Notes under the pieces: generated by a model
Database searches by the model: none
The model's input: only the letters and a program-made list of their open reading frames with translations
Told to the model about the DNA's origin: nothing
In this document: positions 1 through 5,917 of the stretch, one piece after another
Layout: every line of letters starts with the position of its first letter
Position numbering within the stretch: the stretch's first letter is position 1
NCBI GenBank assembly: GCA_002448975.1
Contig: DKBO01000070.1
Location: 1-6,696 of the forward strand
Reading direction: 5' to 3'
DNA from: Nitrospiraceae bacterium UBA6898
GTDB lineage: Bacteria; Nitrospirota; Thermodesulfovibrionia; Thermodesulfovibrionales; UBA6898
Length of the DNA stretch: 6,696 bases
Position numbers and translations under genes: made by a program

Positions 1-2
1 CT

Positions 3-131
3 CATAAAGCGGACTTTGACGCTTGTACCCGCAAAAATGCTGTCTTGACGGGAAGAAGAAGGCTGATTAAGATATTGGCAAAGTTTATTCACCTTAAATT
101 GCCTGGTTTTGATAAAGAGGATATATGGTGA
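3..131 (+). CDS. Possible C-terminal end of an unidentified protein (cut by left edge)
   Basis: A reading frame is open from the left edge to a TGA at 129-131 (about 42 codons). It is rich in basic and hydrophobic residues and ends in ...GFDKEDIW. I recognise no family. If real, its stop overlaps the ATG of the lipoprotein gene at 125 by a few bases, which would be typical of a coupled gene pair. An open frame of this length arises by chance fairly often, and a good promoter-like sequence lies inside it, so this is only a possibility. Confidence 0.25.
   Translation, partial: HKADFDACTRKNAVLTGRRRLIKILAKFIHLKLPGFDKEDIW
45..73 (+). promoter_or_regulatory. Candidate sigma70-type promoter for the lipoprotein gene
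   Basis: TTGACG at 45-50 and TAAGAT at 68-73 are separated by exactly 17 bp, close to the TTGACA-17-TATAAT consensus. Transcription would start near 80 and leave a leader of about 45 nt before the ATG at 125. It competes with the idea that 3-131 is coding, although both could hold. Confidence 0.5.
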
Positions 132-484
132 AATATTTGTCTGTTAACGCAGTTTGGTTATTGCTTTATATAATTCTTCTTTACGGATGTGCATCTCACA
201 TATCCCTTGAAGATCTCAGCAGGGACTGGATAGCCAAACCTTTGTCCGAGCTTAAACAGGAAATGAAAAGTCCTGATTCGTATGCTTCAAAGGTTGGATG
301 GAAAGAGACTACCTATCCGCTTCCCAATGGCAATTTTGTCTATATCCAACCGGTCAGCAACGATTGTTTTGTGCATTGGGAAGTAAATCAAGGCGGTACC
401 ATTATCGGCTATCAGGCCAAAGGAAATGGTTGTAAGCAGGGGAAATCTGATAATATCACCAATATTCAAATCCGCTCGGAATAG
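125..484 (+). CDS. Small predicted lipoprotein of unknown function
   Basis: This 119-residue protein has a hydrophobic N-terminal segment (about residues 7-20) ending in LLYGC, so Cys22 is a likely lipidated residue after signal peptidase II cleavage. Tyr at -2 is unusual but tolerated. Residue +2 is Ala, which would favour outer-membrane sorting. The mature part of about 98 residues has a DWIAKPLSELKQ stretch followed by a Tyr-rich, Gly-rich beta-like section with two Cys (NDCFVHWEV and NGCKQG) that could form a disulfide. The general pattern (W..kpl..L near the start, NG..Y.Y, C..., G..C at the end) recalls small periplasmic lipoproteins, but I cannot name a family. The start is supported by AGAGG at 116-120, four bases before ATG. 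It is transcribed towards the long minus-strand gene series and is unlikely to be functionally tied to it. Confidence 0.7.
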   Translation: MVKYLSVNAVWLLLYIILLYGCASHISLEDLSRDWIAKPLSELKQEMKSPDSYASKVGWKETTYPLPNGNFVYIQPVSNDCFVHWEVNQGGTIIGYQAKGNGCKQGKSDNITNIQIRSE

Positions 485-760
485 TAAAACAGATGTCCAT
501 GCAAAAGAGAAAAGCTCTCCGGTCCCGAGAAGTACAACGTTAAGATTATCTCGCAGCCACCGCACATTTTTTGATTCGTCGATTCCCCCTATTTTCTTCC
601 GTTTCTTACCTTTACCGCTATACAGGGAGCGCGTGTTGAGTTCAGCAAATAAGCGAGACTATCTATGTGGATGGTTGCCGTGCCGACTTCAAGGGAATAG
701 CCCTCAGCTGTCAACAATAGCAACAGCTGTTGGTAGGAGGAAGAAGTTTAGCCTTGTCTT
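485..760. other. Non-coding stretch between converging genes
   Basis: This 276-bp stretch lies between the 3' ends of the lipoprotein gene (+) and the last gene of the minus-strand series. A plus-strand frame running through it (426-833) has no start signal, overlaps both real genes, and has a composition unlike a protein. I see no tRNA, insertion sequence end or clear rho-independent terminator. The only structure is the inverted repeat at 705-732. Confidence 0.5.
705..732. repeat. Inverted repeat and 12-bp palindrome
   Basis: CAGCTGT at 705-711 is matched by ACAGCTG at 723-729 (7-bp stem, 11-nt loop). CAACAGCTGTTG at 721-732 is itself a perfect 12-bp palindrome. No T-tract follows on either strand, so a standard intrinsic terminator is not supported. 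It could be a transcript-end structure shared by the two converging units or a protein-binding site. Confidence 0.3.
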
Positions 761-988
761 TTATGTATTACGTGAATTCATTTTGTTGAGGCAATTTTGC
801 AAAGCATTGAGCATTTCGTTCGATAATCTCTGAATGCCATCCATCCTTTGCATTGCCTTCAGTAAAAGGTCGTGCAGGTCATCCTCTGTAACGGAAGCAT
901 CCATGAGTTCTAACGTTCCCTTTACCGCTAATATGTTTTCGTTGAGCTGATGTGATATTTCCTCGAGCTTATTATTTCTCTCTGTCAT
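761..988 (-). CDS. Orphan histidine-kinase dimerisation (DHp/HisKA)-like small protein
   Basis: This is a 75-residue, almost wholly helical and soluble protein. Residues 11-30 (ISHQLNENILAVKGTLELMD) resemble an H-box: SH at 12-13, then a hydrophobic pattern like SHELRxPLxxIxGxLELL. Residues 36-62 (EDDLHDLLLKAMQRMDGIQRLSNEML) resemble the second DHp helix that follows. No catalytic ATPase domain, receiver domain or membrane segment is present, so it cannot autophosphorylate in cis. His13 could receive phosphate from another kinase, or the hairpin may only dimerise. ATG overlaps the TGA of the preceding gene as ATGA, and AGGGAGG (994-1000) is a strong ribosome site, so translation looks real. 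It is the last gene of the series. It could be an intact small protein or the surviving start of a longer kinase; no kinase continuation is visible downstream. Confidence 0.6.
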   Translation of the reverse strand: MTERNNKLEEISHQLNENILAVKGTLELMDASVTEDDLHDLLLKAMQRMDGIQRLSNEMLNALQNCLNKMNSRNT

Positions 989-1356
989 CGTTTCCTCCCT
1001 CTTGTATCAGGCGTAATCCGCATTATCGATAAGAACCTTCCCCTCCGCGCTGCAGAACCGTTCCTGACAACTGCGTCAACGTCAGCTACTGCTATCAATA
1101 TCTTTGTTGAACCATCCGGCATTTTCTCGGCGGTCGTAAGCTGATCAAGATCTTTCGAGTCGTCGTTGTCAATGGAGCACCAGAGAAGACTTCTCAGGTC
1201 ACGGACCTGCGCAGAATCAGCTATTGCAGGTGAATGGATGGCATCAAGCTCGGAAAGCGCTTCTTTCGAGAACTCAGGCAGCAGGCCACGCGCGATCATT
1301 ACCCTGCTAGCGATCCTCTGCAGAATAAGGCGGTAATGTTTGTCTGTTACTACCAT
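985..1356 (-). pseudogene. Truncated RNB-domain (RNase II/R-type) ribonuclease, N-terminal fragment
   Basis: The frame encodes 123 residues. Residues about 52-100 carry a strong match to the start of the RNB catalytic domain: DLRSLLWCSIDNDDSKDLDQL, then PDGSTKILIAVADVDAVV and NGSA. The acidic IDNDDSKDLDQ cluster belongs to the metal-binding active site of this exonuclease family. In intact relatives NGSA is followed by a His/Asn-rich stretch (HAxxNTTSVY type) and several hundred more residues. Here the match stops abruptly and about 20 unrelated residues lead to TGA. No other local frame restores RNB sequence, so a deletion rather than a simple frameshift is likely. Most of the catalytic domain and any S1 domain are missing, so exonuclease activity is not expected. 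The start is 5 bp after the preceding stop; a GAAGGG-type site lies upstream. Whether the remnant is expressed as a short protein is unknown. Confidence 0.7.
994..1000 (-). promoter_or_regulatory. Strong ribosome binding site of the DHp-like gene
   Basis: On the minus strand this reads AGGGAGG, five bases before the ATG at 988. It lies inside the 3' tail of the truncated RNB frame. This is the best reason to believe the small downstream gene is translated in its own right. Confidence 0.6.
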
Positions 1357-1361
1357 GCGCG

Positions 1362-1958
1362 CTACCCTTCTCTCCGTGCACCCTCGCCATTGTGACAGGA
1401 AGGATGCCTGAAATGTTCCTTTGTGTAATATGCCAGCAGTTTCCTGACAAGCCGGCCTGGCTCATTATCATATAGTATTTTTGAACCGGTCGTCTTTCTG
1501 ATCACCTTCACGATATGTTTTATCTCTTTGGTAATGCCGTCCGTACCCATAAGCACGCCGATAAGCTTTCCTTCGTCATAGGCGATCGAGAACTCCCCAA
1601 GGGTGCCTGAACGCCCGCCCAGGATGATGACGATATCGGACGACCGGATATTGACTACCTCCCTGCCCATGAGGCCGCTACCGGTAAATATCAGGACGTC
1701 ATGGTATTCGGTAGGTGACCCGTATTTGTTTGTATGTTCCCACAGACTGAGACCCGGTGAAATACCGACAACGTATCCCCCCGATTCCTTGGCGCCCCGC
1801 GCAGCTTCAAACGGGAATCCCGGACATGCCCCGGTGATGGTTATGCAGTCTGCCTCAGCAATAGCCTGGCCAAGGGCATATGCCATCATTTTATGGTGTC
1901 CCGTCAGCCTGCTGCTTGCACTTCCCATAACACCCACTTTGAACTTCATCCCTTCCAT
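1362..1958 (-). CDS. LOG/SLOG-type Rossmann protein (TIGR00725-like, lysine-decarboxylase-like fold)
   Basis: This 198-residue cytosolic protein starts with a Rossmann strand-loop, KVGVMGSASS (residues 7-16), and has ITGACPGFPFEAARGA (41-56), GLMGREVVN (95-103) and the signature ILGGRSGTLGEFSIAYDEGK (112-131). The last corresponds to the nucleotide-binding PGGxGTxxE loop of LOG and related proteins, with Arg in place of the usual variable residue. LOG members are nucleotide 5'-monophosphate phosphoribohydrolases, but this branch has no established substrate, so activity should not be assumed. I chose ATG 1958 because AAGGGAG (1964-1970) lies at ideal distance and the fold begins a few residues later. 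An in-frame ATG at 2009 overlaps the upstream TGA by one base (TGATG) and would add 17 residues. It lies 50 bp downstream of the oxidoreductase gene and is likely cotranscribed with it. Confidence 0.85.
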   Translation of the reverse strand: MEGMKFKVGVMGSASSRLTGHHKMMAYALGQAIAEADCITITGACPGFPFEAARGAKESGGYVVGISPGLSLWEHTNKYGSPTEYHDVLIFTGSGLMGREVVNIRSSDIVIILGGRSGTLGEFSIAYDEGKLIGVLMGTDGITKEIKHIVKVIRKTTGSKILYDNEPGRLVRKLLAYYTKEHFRHPSCHNGEGARREG

Positions 1959-1963
1959 CTTCT

Positions 1964-1970
1964 CTCCCTT
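1964..1970 (-). promoter_or_regulatory. Ribosome binding site deciding the start of the LOG-like gene
   Basis: The minus strand reads AAGGGAG five bases before ATG 1958. The alternative ATG at 2009 has only a weak GGGG run upstream. This favours the 198-residue form over the longer form. Confidence 0.55.
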
Positions 1971-2008
1971 CTGTTTACTGTGCCGTATCAGGGCTGCGTT
2001 CTTTATCA

Positions 2009-3463
2009 TCACACAACCCCGCATGCCCTTCCCCGCAGACTGAAGAAGAACTTGAGCGTTTTCTTCACCTTGCCAGAAAATATCTTTCCTGAAAAATAGT
2101 TGCCGACAACACGCTTGTTGATCTCGGCGAGCGTGGGATAGGGATGCACCGCGCCGGCAAGCGCAGAGAGTTTTACCTTGCCGTTCAGGGCAGCCACCCA
2201 TTCGCTGATCAGTTCTCCGGCATGCAGGCCAAGGATCTGCACGCCAAGCGGTTTTTCCTTTGCATCGAGCACCAGTTTGATCCTTCCCAGCCCTTCACCC
2301 TCGGCAAGACCGCGGTCATTCATCTTGAATTCCTCTGCCCAGACAGTATACTGAAGGCCTGCCCTCTTCGCTGCCATCTCATTCATCCCGATACTCGCAA
2401 GCTCCGGGTCTGTGTAGGTACACCACGGGAAATATGTATAGTCTGCCTTGCGCGGCAGATGCAGGATCGCATTTGTCAGCACCACGCCTCCTTCATAGCC
2501 TGCTGCATGCGTGAACTGGTAAGCCCCGGTAACGTCACCGGCCCCAAAGATATGCTTCTGTGTTGTCCTGAGTCTGCTGTCGAGGTTGAGCCCTTTTCCA
2601 TCATAGGCAACACCGGCATTCCCGAGCCCGAGCGTTCCGAGGTTAGGTTCCCTGCCCAGGGCCACGAGTATGGTTTCTGCCGTTATGATCGCAGTCCTTC
2701 CGTCCTTCATCCTGACCGTAACTTCCCGCTCACTGCCCAGGTCTTTAACCGCCTCGATCATTGCATTAAGATGGAATGTCACCCCTTCTGCCGAGAGGTT
2801 CTGCATCACTGCCTCTGCCATATCGGGGTCTTCCCTGCCGAGTATCTGCCCGCTCCGCTGGATAACCGAGACGTCTGTGCCGAGCCGGGAGAAGGCCTGT
2901 GCCATCTCGATCGAGATCGGCCCACCGCCCAGTATGATCATGGACTTCGGCAAGGTATCCAGGTAGAAGATATCCCTGTTCGTGATGTGCGGTATGCTGT
3001 TGAGCCCTGCGATCTTCGGGATGGAAGGAGATGAACCTGTCGCTATGACCCAGGTCTTGGCTGTGATCATTCGGCCCTCTAGATTAACCGTATGCTCATC
3101 CATAAAGGCCGCATTCCCCGATTCGACTTTTGCACCAAGACTGCAGAACCGCTCCACCGAATCATGCTTCTGGATGACCGAGATCACCGATTTTATCCTG
3201 TTCGATACGTCCTTGAAGTCTACCGGTCGCATTTCCGATTGGGGAAGTCCGAAACGCGCGGCATGTTTCATGAGGTGATAGACATGGGCCGTCTTGATAA
3301 GTGTCTTGCTCGGCACACAGCCAAAATGCAGACAGTCTCCGCCGAGCACGTTCTCCTTTTCTATAAGCAGGGTCTTAGCACCGAACTGGGCAGCTCCTGC
3401 AGCAACAGTAAGACCCGCAGAGCCTCCTCCCAGGATCCCGATATCATAGTCAAATTTTGCCAT
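2009..3463 (-). CDS. FAD-dependent disulfide oxidoreductase, MerA/dihydrolipoamide dehydrogenase-like
   Basis: This 484-residue flavoprotein has the full class I architecture. FAD site: DIGILGGGSAGL (7-18). Redox disulfide: GGDCLHFGCVPSK (Cys44, Cys49). NAD(P) site: MIILGGGPISIEMAQAF (175-191). Second FAD motif: HIFGAGDVTGAYQFTHAA (304-321). Dimerisation domain from about 345, with FPWCTYTDPELASIG and HPYPTLAEINK (440-450). At the position of the catalytic His of lipoamide dehydrogenase (H in HPTLxE) it has Tyr442, as in MerA-type enzymes, with Glu447 kept. It lacks the N-terminal heavy-metal domain and the C-terminal vicinal CysCys pair of true mercuric reductases; only Cys481 is near the end (ACGVV). 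The substrate is therefore unknown. The start follows an excellent AGGAGGT site, 11 bp after the TVP38 gene. Such flavoproteins are often adjacent or fused to TVP38/TMEM64 proteins. Confidence 0.93.
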   Translation of the reverse strand: MAKFDYDIGILGGGSAGLTVAAGAAQFGAKTLLIEKENVLGGDCLHFGCVPSKTLIKTAHVYHLMKHAARFGLPQSEMRPVDFKDVSNRIKSVISVIQKHDSVERFCSLGAKVESGNAAFMDEHTVNLEGRMITAKTWVIATGSSPSIPKIAGLNSIPHITNRDIFYLDTLPKSMIILGGGPISIEMAQAFSRLGTDVSVIQRSGQILGREDPDMAEAVMQNLSAEGVTFHLNAMIEAVKDLGSEREVTVRMKDGRTAIITAETILVALGREPNLGTLGLGNAGVAYDGKGLNLDSRLRTTQKHIFGAGDVTGAYQFTHAAGYEGGVVLTNAILHLPRKADYTYFPWCTYTDPELASIGMNEMAAKRAGLQYTVWAEEFKMNDRGLAEGEGLGRIKLVLDAKEKPLGVQILGLHAGELISEWVAALNGKVKLSALAGAVHPYPTLAEINKRVVGNYFSGKIFSGKVKKTLKFFFSLRGRACGVV

Positions 3464-3466
3464 GCA

Positions 3467-3473
3467 ACCTCCT
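3467..3473 (-). promoter_or_regulatory. Near-perfect ribosome binding site of the flavoprotein gene
   Basis: The minus strand reads AGGAGGT, three bases before the ATG at 3463. It fixes the start at MAKFDYDIG. The frame is open far upstream to about 4045, but that part is only the other frame of the TVP38 gene. Confidence 0.75.
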
Positions 3474-3474
3474 G

Positions 3475-4179
3475 TTATGGTGAAGCGGATTTCTGCTTCT
3501 TCGCCCGATATGCCGCCAGCAACTTCTTCGTTATAAGCGGGAATATGCCGAGCAGGATGAACGATATAATCAGCCCCGGAGAGAGAATACCGCTGAGTGC
3601 TTCGATCTTTCCAAGCTCCTTCCCTGCATTGACATAGACTATGGTGCCGGCGAGCATGCCGAGCTGCGATACCCAATAGAACGTGCGCAACGGCATTTTC
3701 GTCAGTCCCATTACCAGATTGATGACGAAAAAGGGAAAAACCGGGATCAGCCTGAGCGTAAAGAGATAAAAAGCCCCCTCCCGTGCGATACCCTCGTTGA
3801 TCACCGAAAGCTTGTCGCCGAATTTTCCCTCTACCCAGTCCCGCAAAATGAAGCGGGACACAAAACAGGCAATCGTCGCCCCTATGGTGCTGGCAAAGGA
3901 GACAATAAGCGTACCGGCCCCGAGGCCGAACAGCGCTCCTCCTGCCAGGGTCATGACCGCTGCTCCGGGCAGGGAAAGTCCGGTCACCGCAATGTAGATG
4001 ATCATATAACCACTGATCACTGCCACAGGATGATCTCCATACCATGCGCCAAAAAGCTGCTGCGACCCCTTGAGATAGGAAAGGGTCAGATAATCCCCCA
4101 GGTGGAATATCCGGAATACTGCAATAACAGCGATGATAACGACGACGATGATCAGTTTCTCGATCGTCTTCTTATGCAT
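3475..4179 (-). CDS. TVP38/TMEM64 family (DedA/SNARE-associated-like) inner membrane protein
   Basis: This 234-residue polytopic membrane protein has hydrophobic segments at about 8-25, 52-70, 73-110 (two stretches with re-entrant character), 137-160, 168-185 and 200-220. Family hallmarks are visible: PGAAVMTLAGGALFGLGAGT (71-90), GATIACFVSRF (100-110), and the RLIPVFPFFVINLVMGLT block (143-160), in which Arg143, Pro146, Pro149 and Asn154 match the conserved RxxPxxPxxxxN pattern. The C-terminus is basic and probably cytoplasmic. Family members are membrane transporters or lipid scramblase-like proteins with poorly defined cargo. I chose ATG 4179 because GGGAGG lies six bases upstream and the membrane domain begins at once. 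The longer frame to 4242 would run deep into glucokinase. The gene overlaps the glucokinase 3' end by 8 bp, implying coupled translation, and sits 11 bp before the flavoprotein with which it probably works. Confidence 0.92.
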   Translation of the reverse strand: MHKKTIEKLIIVVVIIAVIAVFRIFHLGDYLTLSYLKGSQQLFGAWYGDHPVAVISGYMIIYIAVTGLSLPGAAVMTLAGGALFGLGAGTLIVSFASTIGATIACFVSRFILRDWVEGKFGDKLSVINEGIAREGAFYLFTLRLIPVFPFFVINLVMGLTKMPLRTFYWVSQLGMLAGTIVYVNAGKELGKIEALSGILSPGLIISFILLGIFPLITKKLLAAYRAKKQKSASP

Positions 4180-5140
4180 CTGTCGCCTCCCGTAATGTCT
4201 GCCGGGCAAGGACAGCTGCGCCCCAGAGGCCACTGTTTTCATCGGTGATCAGGGATACCGGAACCTGCTCAAGAAGGTGGGCCAGCGTATCGGAACTGCG
4301 GAACTCTTTTCCGAACTCCGAATGCTCAAGCATTTCCGGTGCCCTTGCCGCCAGACCACCGGTCACGAAAAGCCCGCCGCGGGCAAGGGTCTCAAGCACA
4401 TAATTCCGGCATGCCCGGCCATAGAATTTTGCAGCCCACGCAAGGGTCTCGGGATAGAGAGAAAATTCCTGAGCAACCTCTTCCGGCTCCTTTTTTCTTC
4501 CCGTCAGAAAATGGTGAAGGTAGCTCAGTCCTTTTCCGGAGACAACCGTATTGCCGGTCACATACTGCTCGTGATGCTCCCGCAGAAGAAATTCCTGATA
4601 TGCATGTTCCCGTTCCGTTACAAAGGAAAAGTTGCTATGGCCGCCCTCAGAGGGAATAGCCCGATAACGGCCATGTCCAGCCTGAATGAGCAGAGCCTTT
4701 CCCAGGCCCGTACCGGCGCCGATGACAGCGACCGGAGCGCCGGCAACGGTTCTCCCGGTCAGAATGACCTTTGCCCGCTCGCCCGCCTCCGAAGAACAGG
4801 CAAAAGCCTGGGCAACGAAGTCGTTGATCAACAGGCACTTTTTGAGATCGACCTTCTCCTGCACAGAACTGAGGTCGATATCCCATGCTATGAACGGCGG
4901 CCTGCTTCTTACCCCGTCCTCGACCGGCCCGGCCACGGCAAAAACGACAATATCAGCAGCCTCGGGGAGGAGGGGAAACCCGTTCCCGCCGAGATTATCG
5001 AGGAGATGACGGAACGAGCCTGCATCAGTCGTCTTCAGCCAGACCACCTCAGCAAGGAGCAGACAGTCGTTCTCAGTGACTGTGAAATGACCGAACCTGC
5101 TGTTCGTTCCGCCGATATCGGCAGCAAAAATATGTTTCAT
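4172..5140 (-). CDS. glk: Glucokinase (Glk-type hexokinase, ATP-dependent)
   Basis: This 322-residue cytosolic kinase is about the size of E. coli Glk and collinear with it. It phosphorylates glucose to glucose 6-phosphate. Visible motifs are the phosphate loop AADIGGTNSRFG (6-17), the substrate motif LLINDFVAQA (103-112) with catalytic Asp107, the adenosine-side loop VIGAGTGLGKA (139-149), the sugar-binding SEGGH (164-168), SGKGL (201-205) and GGLAAR (261-266). It lacks the CxCGxxGC zinc motif of ROK-family kinases, which supports the Glk family proper. The ATG at 5140 has only a weak GGGACGG site, 42 bp after the DUF3047 stop. In this operon it could supply glucose 6-phosphate for a sugar-containing product, though a housekeeping role is equally possible. 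Confidence 0.93.
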   Translation of the reverse strand: MKHIFAADIGGTNSRFGHFTVTENDCLLLAEVVWLKTTDAGSFRHLLDNLGGNGFPLLPEAADIVVFAVAGPVEDGVRSRPPFIAWDIDLSSVQEKVDLKKCLLINDFVAQAFACSSEAGERAKVILTGRTVAGAPVAVIGAGTGLGKALLIQAGHGRYRAIPSEGGHSNFSFVTEREHAYQEFLLREHHEQYVTGNTVVSGKGLSYLHHFLTGRKKEPEEVAQEFSLYPETLAWAAKFYGRACRNYVLETLARGGLFVTGGLAARAPEMLEHSEFGKEFRSSDTLAHLLEQVPVSLITDENSGLWGAAVLARQTLREATDA

Positions 5141-5182
5141 CCGTCCCGCACCATTATGCGGCAGATCTCCGGCAGCGGTCGC

Positions 5183-5899
5183 TCATTTATATACCTCTAT
5201 ATAATCGACAAAAGAAACCGACTGTTCACCGGTGTTGTCGGAATCGTTCATGATGGCGATACTTGCTTCAGCCGGCGGCTCTGCACCAAAGGCCCTGCGA
5301 TAATCTTCAATGACATCAACGTCTTCCTCGACCCACTGCCCGGCCTTCTCGGTGCCTGCCTCGAGGAGGATCATCTTTGCTTTATCGGTATACGGATTGG
5401 ATATGATCCTCTGCTCATGCTTCCGGTTGGCCCAGATATAGTTCAGGCTGCTGTGCGGCGGATATTCCCCGTAGATCGTCTTTGCGATCCCGTATTTCAG
5501 CCGCTGCCCGAATGACGCCATGCCCGGATCATACTTGAAAATGATGTAAATGCGGATCGGATAATCGTCTCCTGACTTCTCCTCGGCATTGCCCTTTTGG
5601 TAAACATTCTCGACCTTCCATAGCCAGCGTACCTTCGGATAATCAAAAACACGATAATCCTTGCGGTAAAGAAGACCCGATGCCGAGGCATGGCTCTCGG
5701 CCCGGAGAAAGGAACGGTGCCCCTCCTGGACAACGGTATAACCTGAGTGCTGCAGTATCTTCGGAAAATAAAGCGGCTTCCATTGTGAGAGGTCATGGAA
5801 GTCCTCTCTGAACAGGACCACTCCTGCCTGACACCAGCCTGTTGCCGGGAAGAGGAGCACGAACGCTATGAGGCAAACCGCTGCCGTTATCCTTTCCAT
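5183..5899 (-). CDS. Exported DUF3047-type protein
   Basis: This 238-residue protein has a clear Sec signal peptide: Arg3, a hydrophobic core at about 5-19, and likely cleavage after CQA (residue 25). The mature part has features I associate with DUF3047: EDFHDLSQWKPL near the start, VRWLWKVENV (90-99), KSGDDYPIRIYIIF (108-121), LNYIWAN (152-158), NPYTDKAKMILLEAG (168-182), W189, VIEDYRRAFG (196-205) and IMNDSDNTG (216-224). The family has no established biochemical role. Conserved Asp/Trp/Asn positions and the beta-rich look suggest a carbohydrate- or ligand-binding sandwich fold, which is inference. ATG 5899 is chosen because GAGGGGA lies just upstream and the signal peptide starts there; the frame is open to 5980 but that part belongs to the preceding gene. 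It begins 35 bp after the UAG of the radical SAM gene, just beyond the SECIS-like hairpin. Confidence 0.85.
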   Translation of the reverse strand: MERITAAVCLIAFVLLFPATGWCQAGVVLFREDFHDLSQWKPLYFPKILQHSGYTVVQEGHRSFLRAESHASASGLLYRKDYRVFDYPKVRWLWKVENVYQKGNAEEKSGDDYPIRIYIIFKYDPGMASFGQRLKYGIAKTIYGEYPPHSSLNYIWANRKHEQRIISNPYTDKAKMILLEAGTEKAGQWVEEDVDVIEDYRRAFGAEPPAEASIAIMNDSDNTGEQSVSFVDYIEVYK

Positions 5900-5917
5900 T
5901 CTCCCCTCGTTCTTCCC

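Noticed and set aside
426..833. Plus-strand open frame of 135 codons covering the intergenic stretch
   Set aside because: It overlaps the lipoprotein 3' end and the DHp-like gene, has no ribosome site, and its sequence is rich in Ser/Arg/Leu without any family resemblance.
985..987. TGA at the end of the truncated RNB frame as a second selenocysteine codon
   Set aside because: Homology is lost about 20 codons earlier, the TGA forms a normal ATGA overlap with the next gene, and no conserved Cys is expected there.
2144..3034. Plus-strand open frame of 296 codons
   Set aside because: It is antisense to the flavoprotein, Cys/His/Pro-rich in the manner of a mirror frame, and has no recognisable domain.
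3464..4045. N-terminal extension of the flavoprotein frame (678 residues in total)
   Set aside because: The extra 194 residues are the alternative frame of the well-supported TVP38 gene on the same strand. The flavoprotein has an ideal ribosome site and family-type start at 3463.
4180..4242. Longer N-terminus for the TVP38 protein
   Set aside because: It would lie fully inside the glucokinase C-terminus. ATG 4179 has a GGGAGG site and gives the usual short cytoplasmic lead before the first membrane helix.
4277..5515. Plus-strand open frame of 412 codons
   Set aside because: It lies antisense to glucokinase and the DUF3047 gene, both with clear family motifs. Its composition is typical of a mirror frame and no domain is recognisable.
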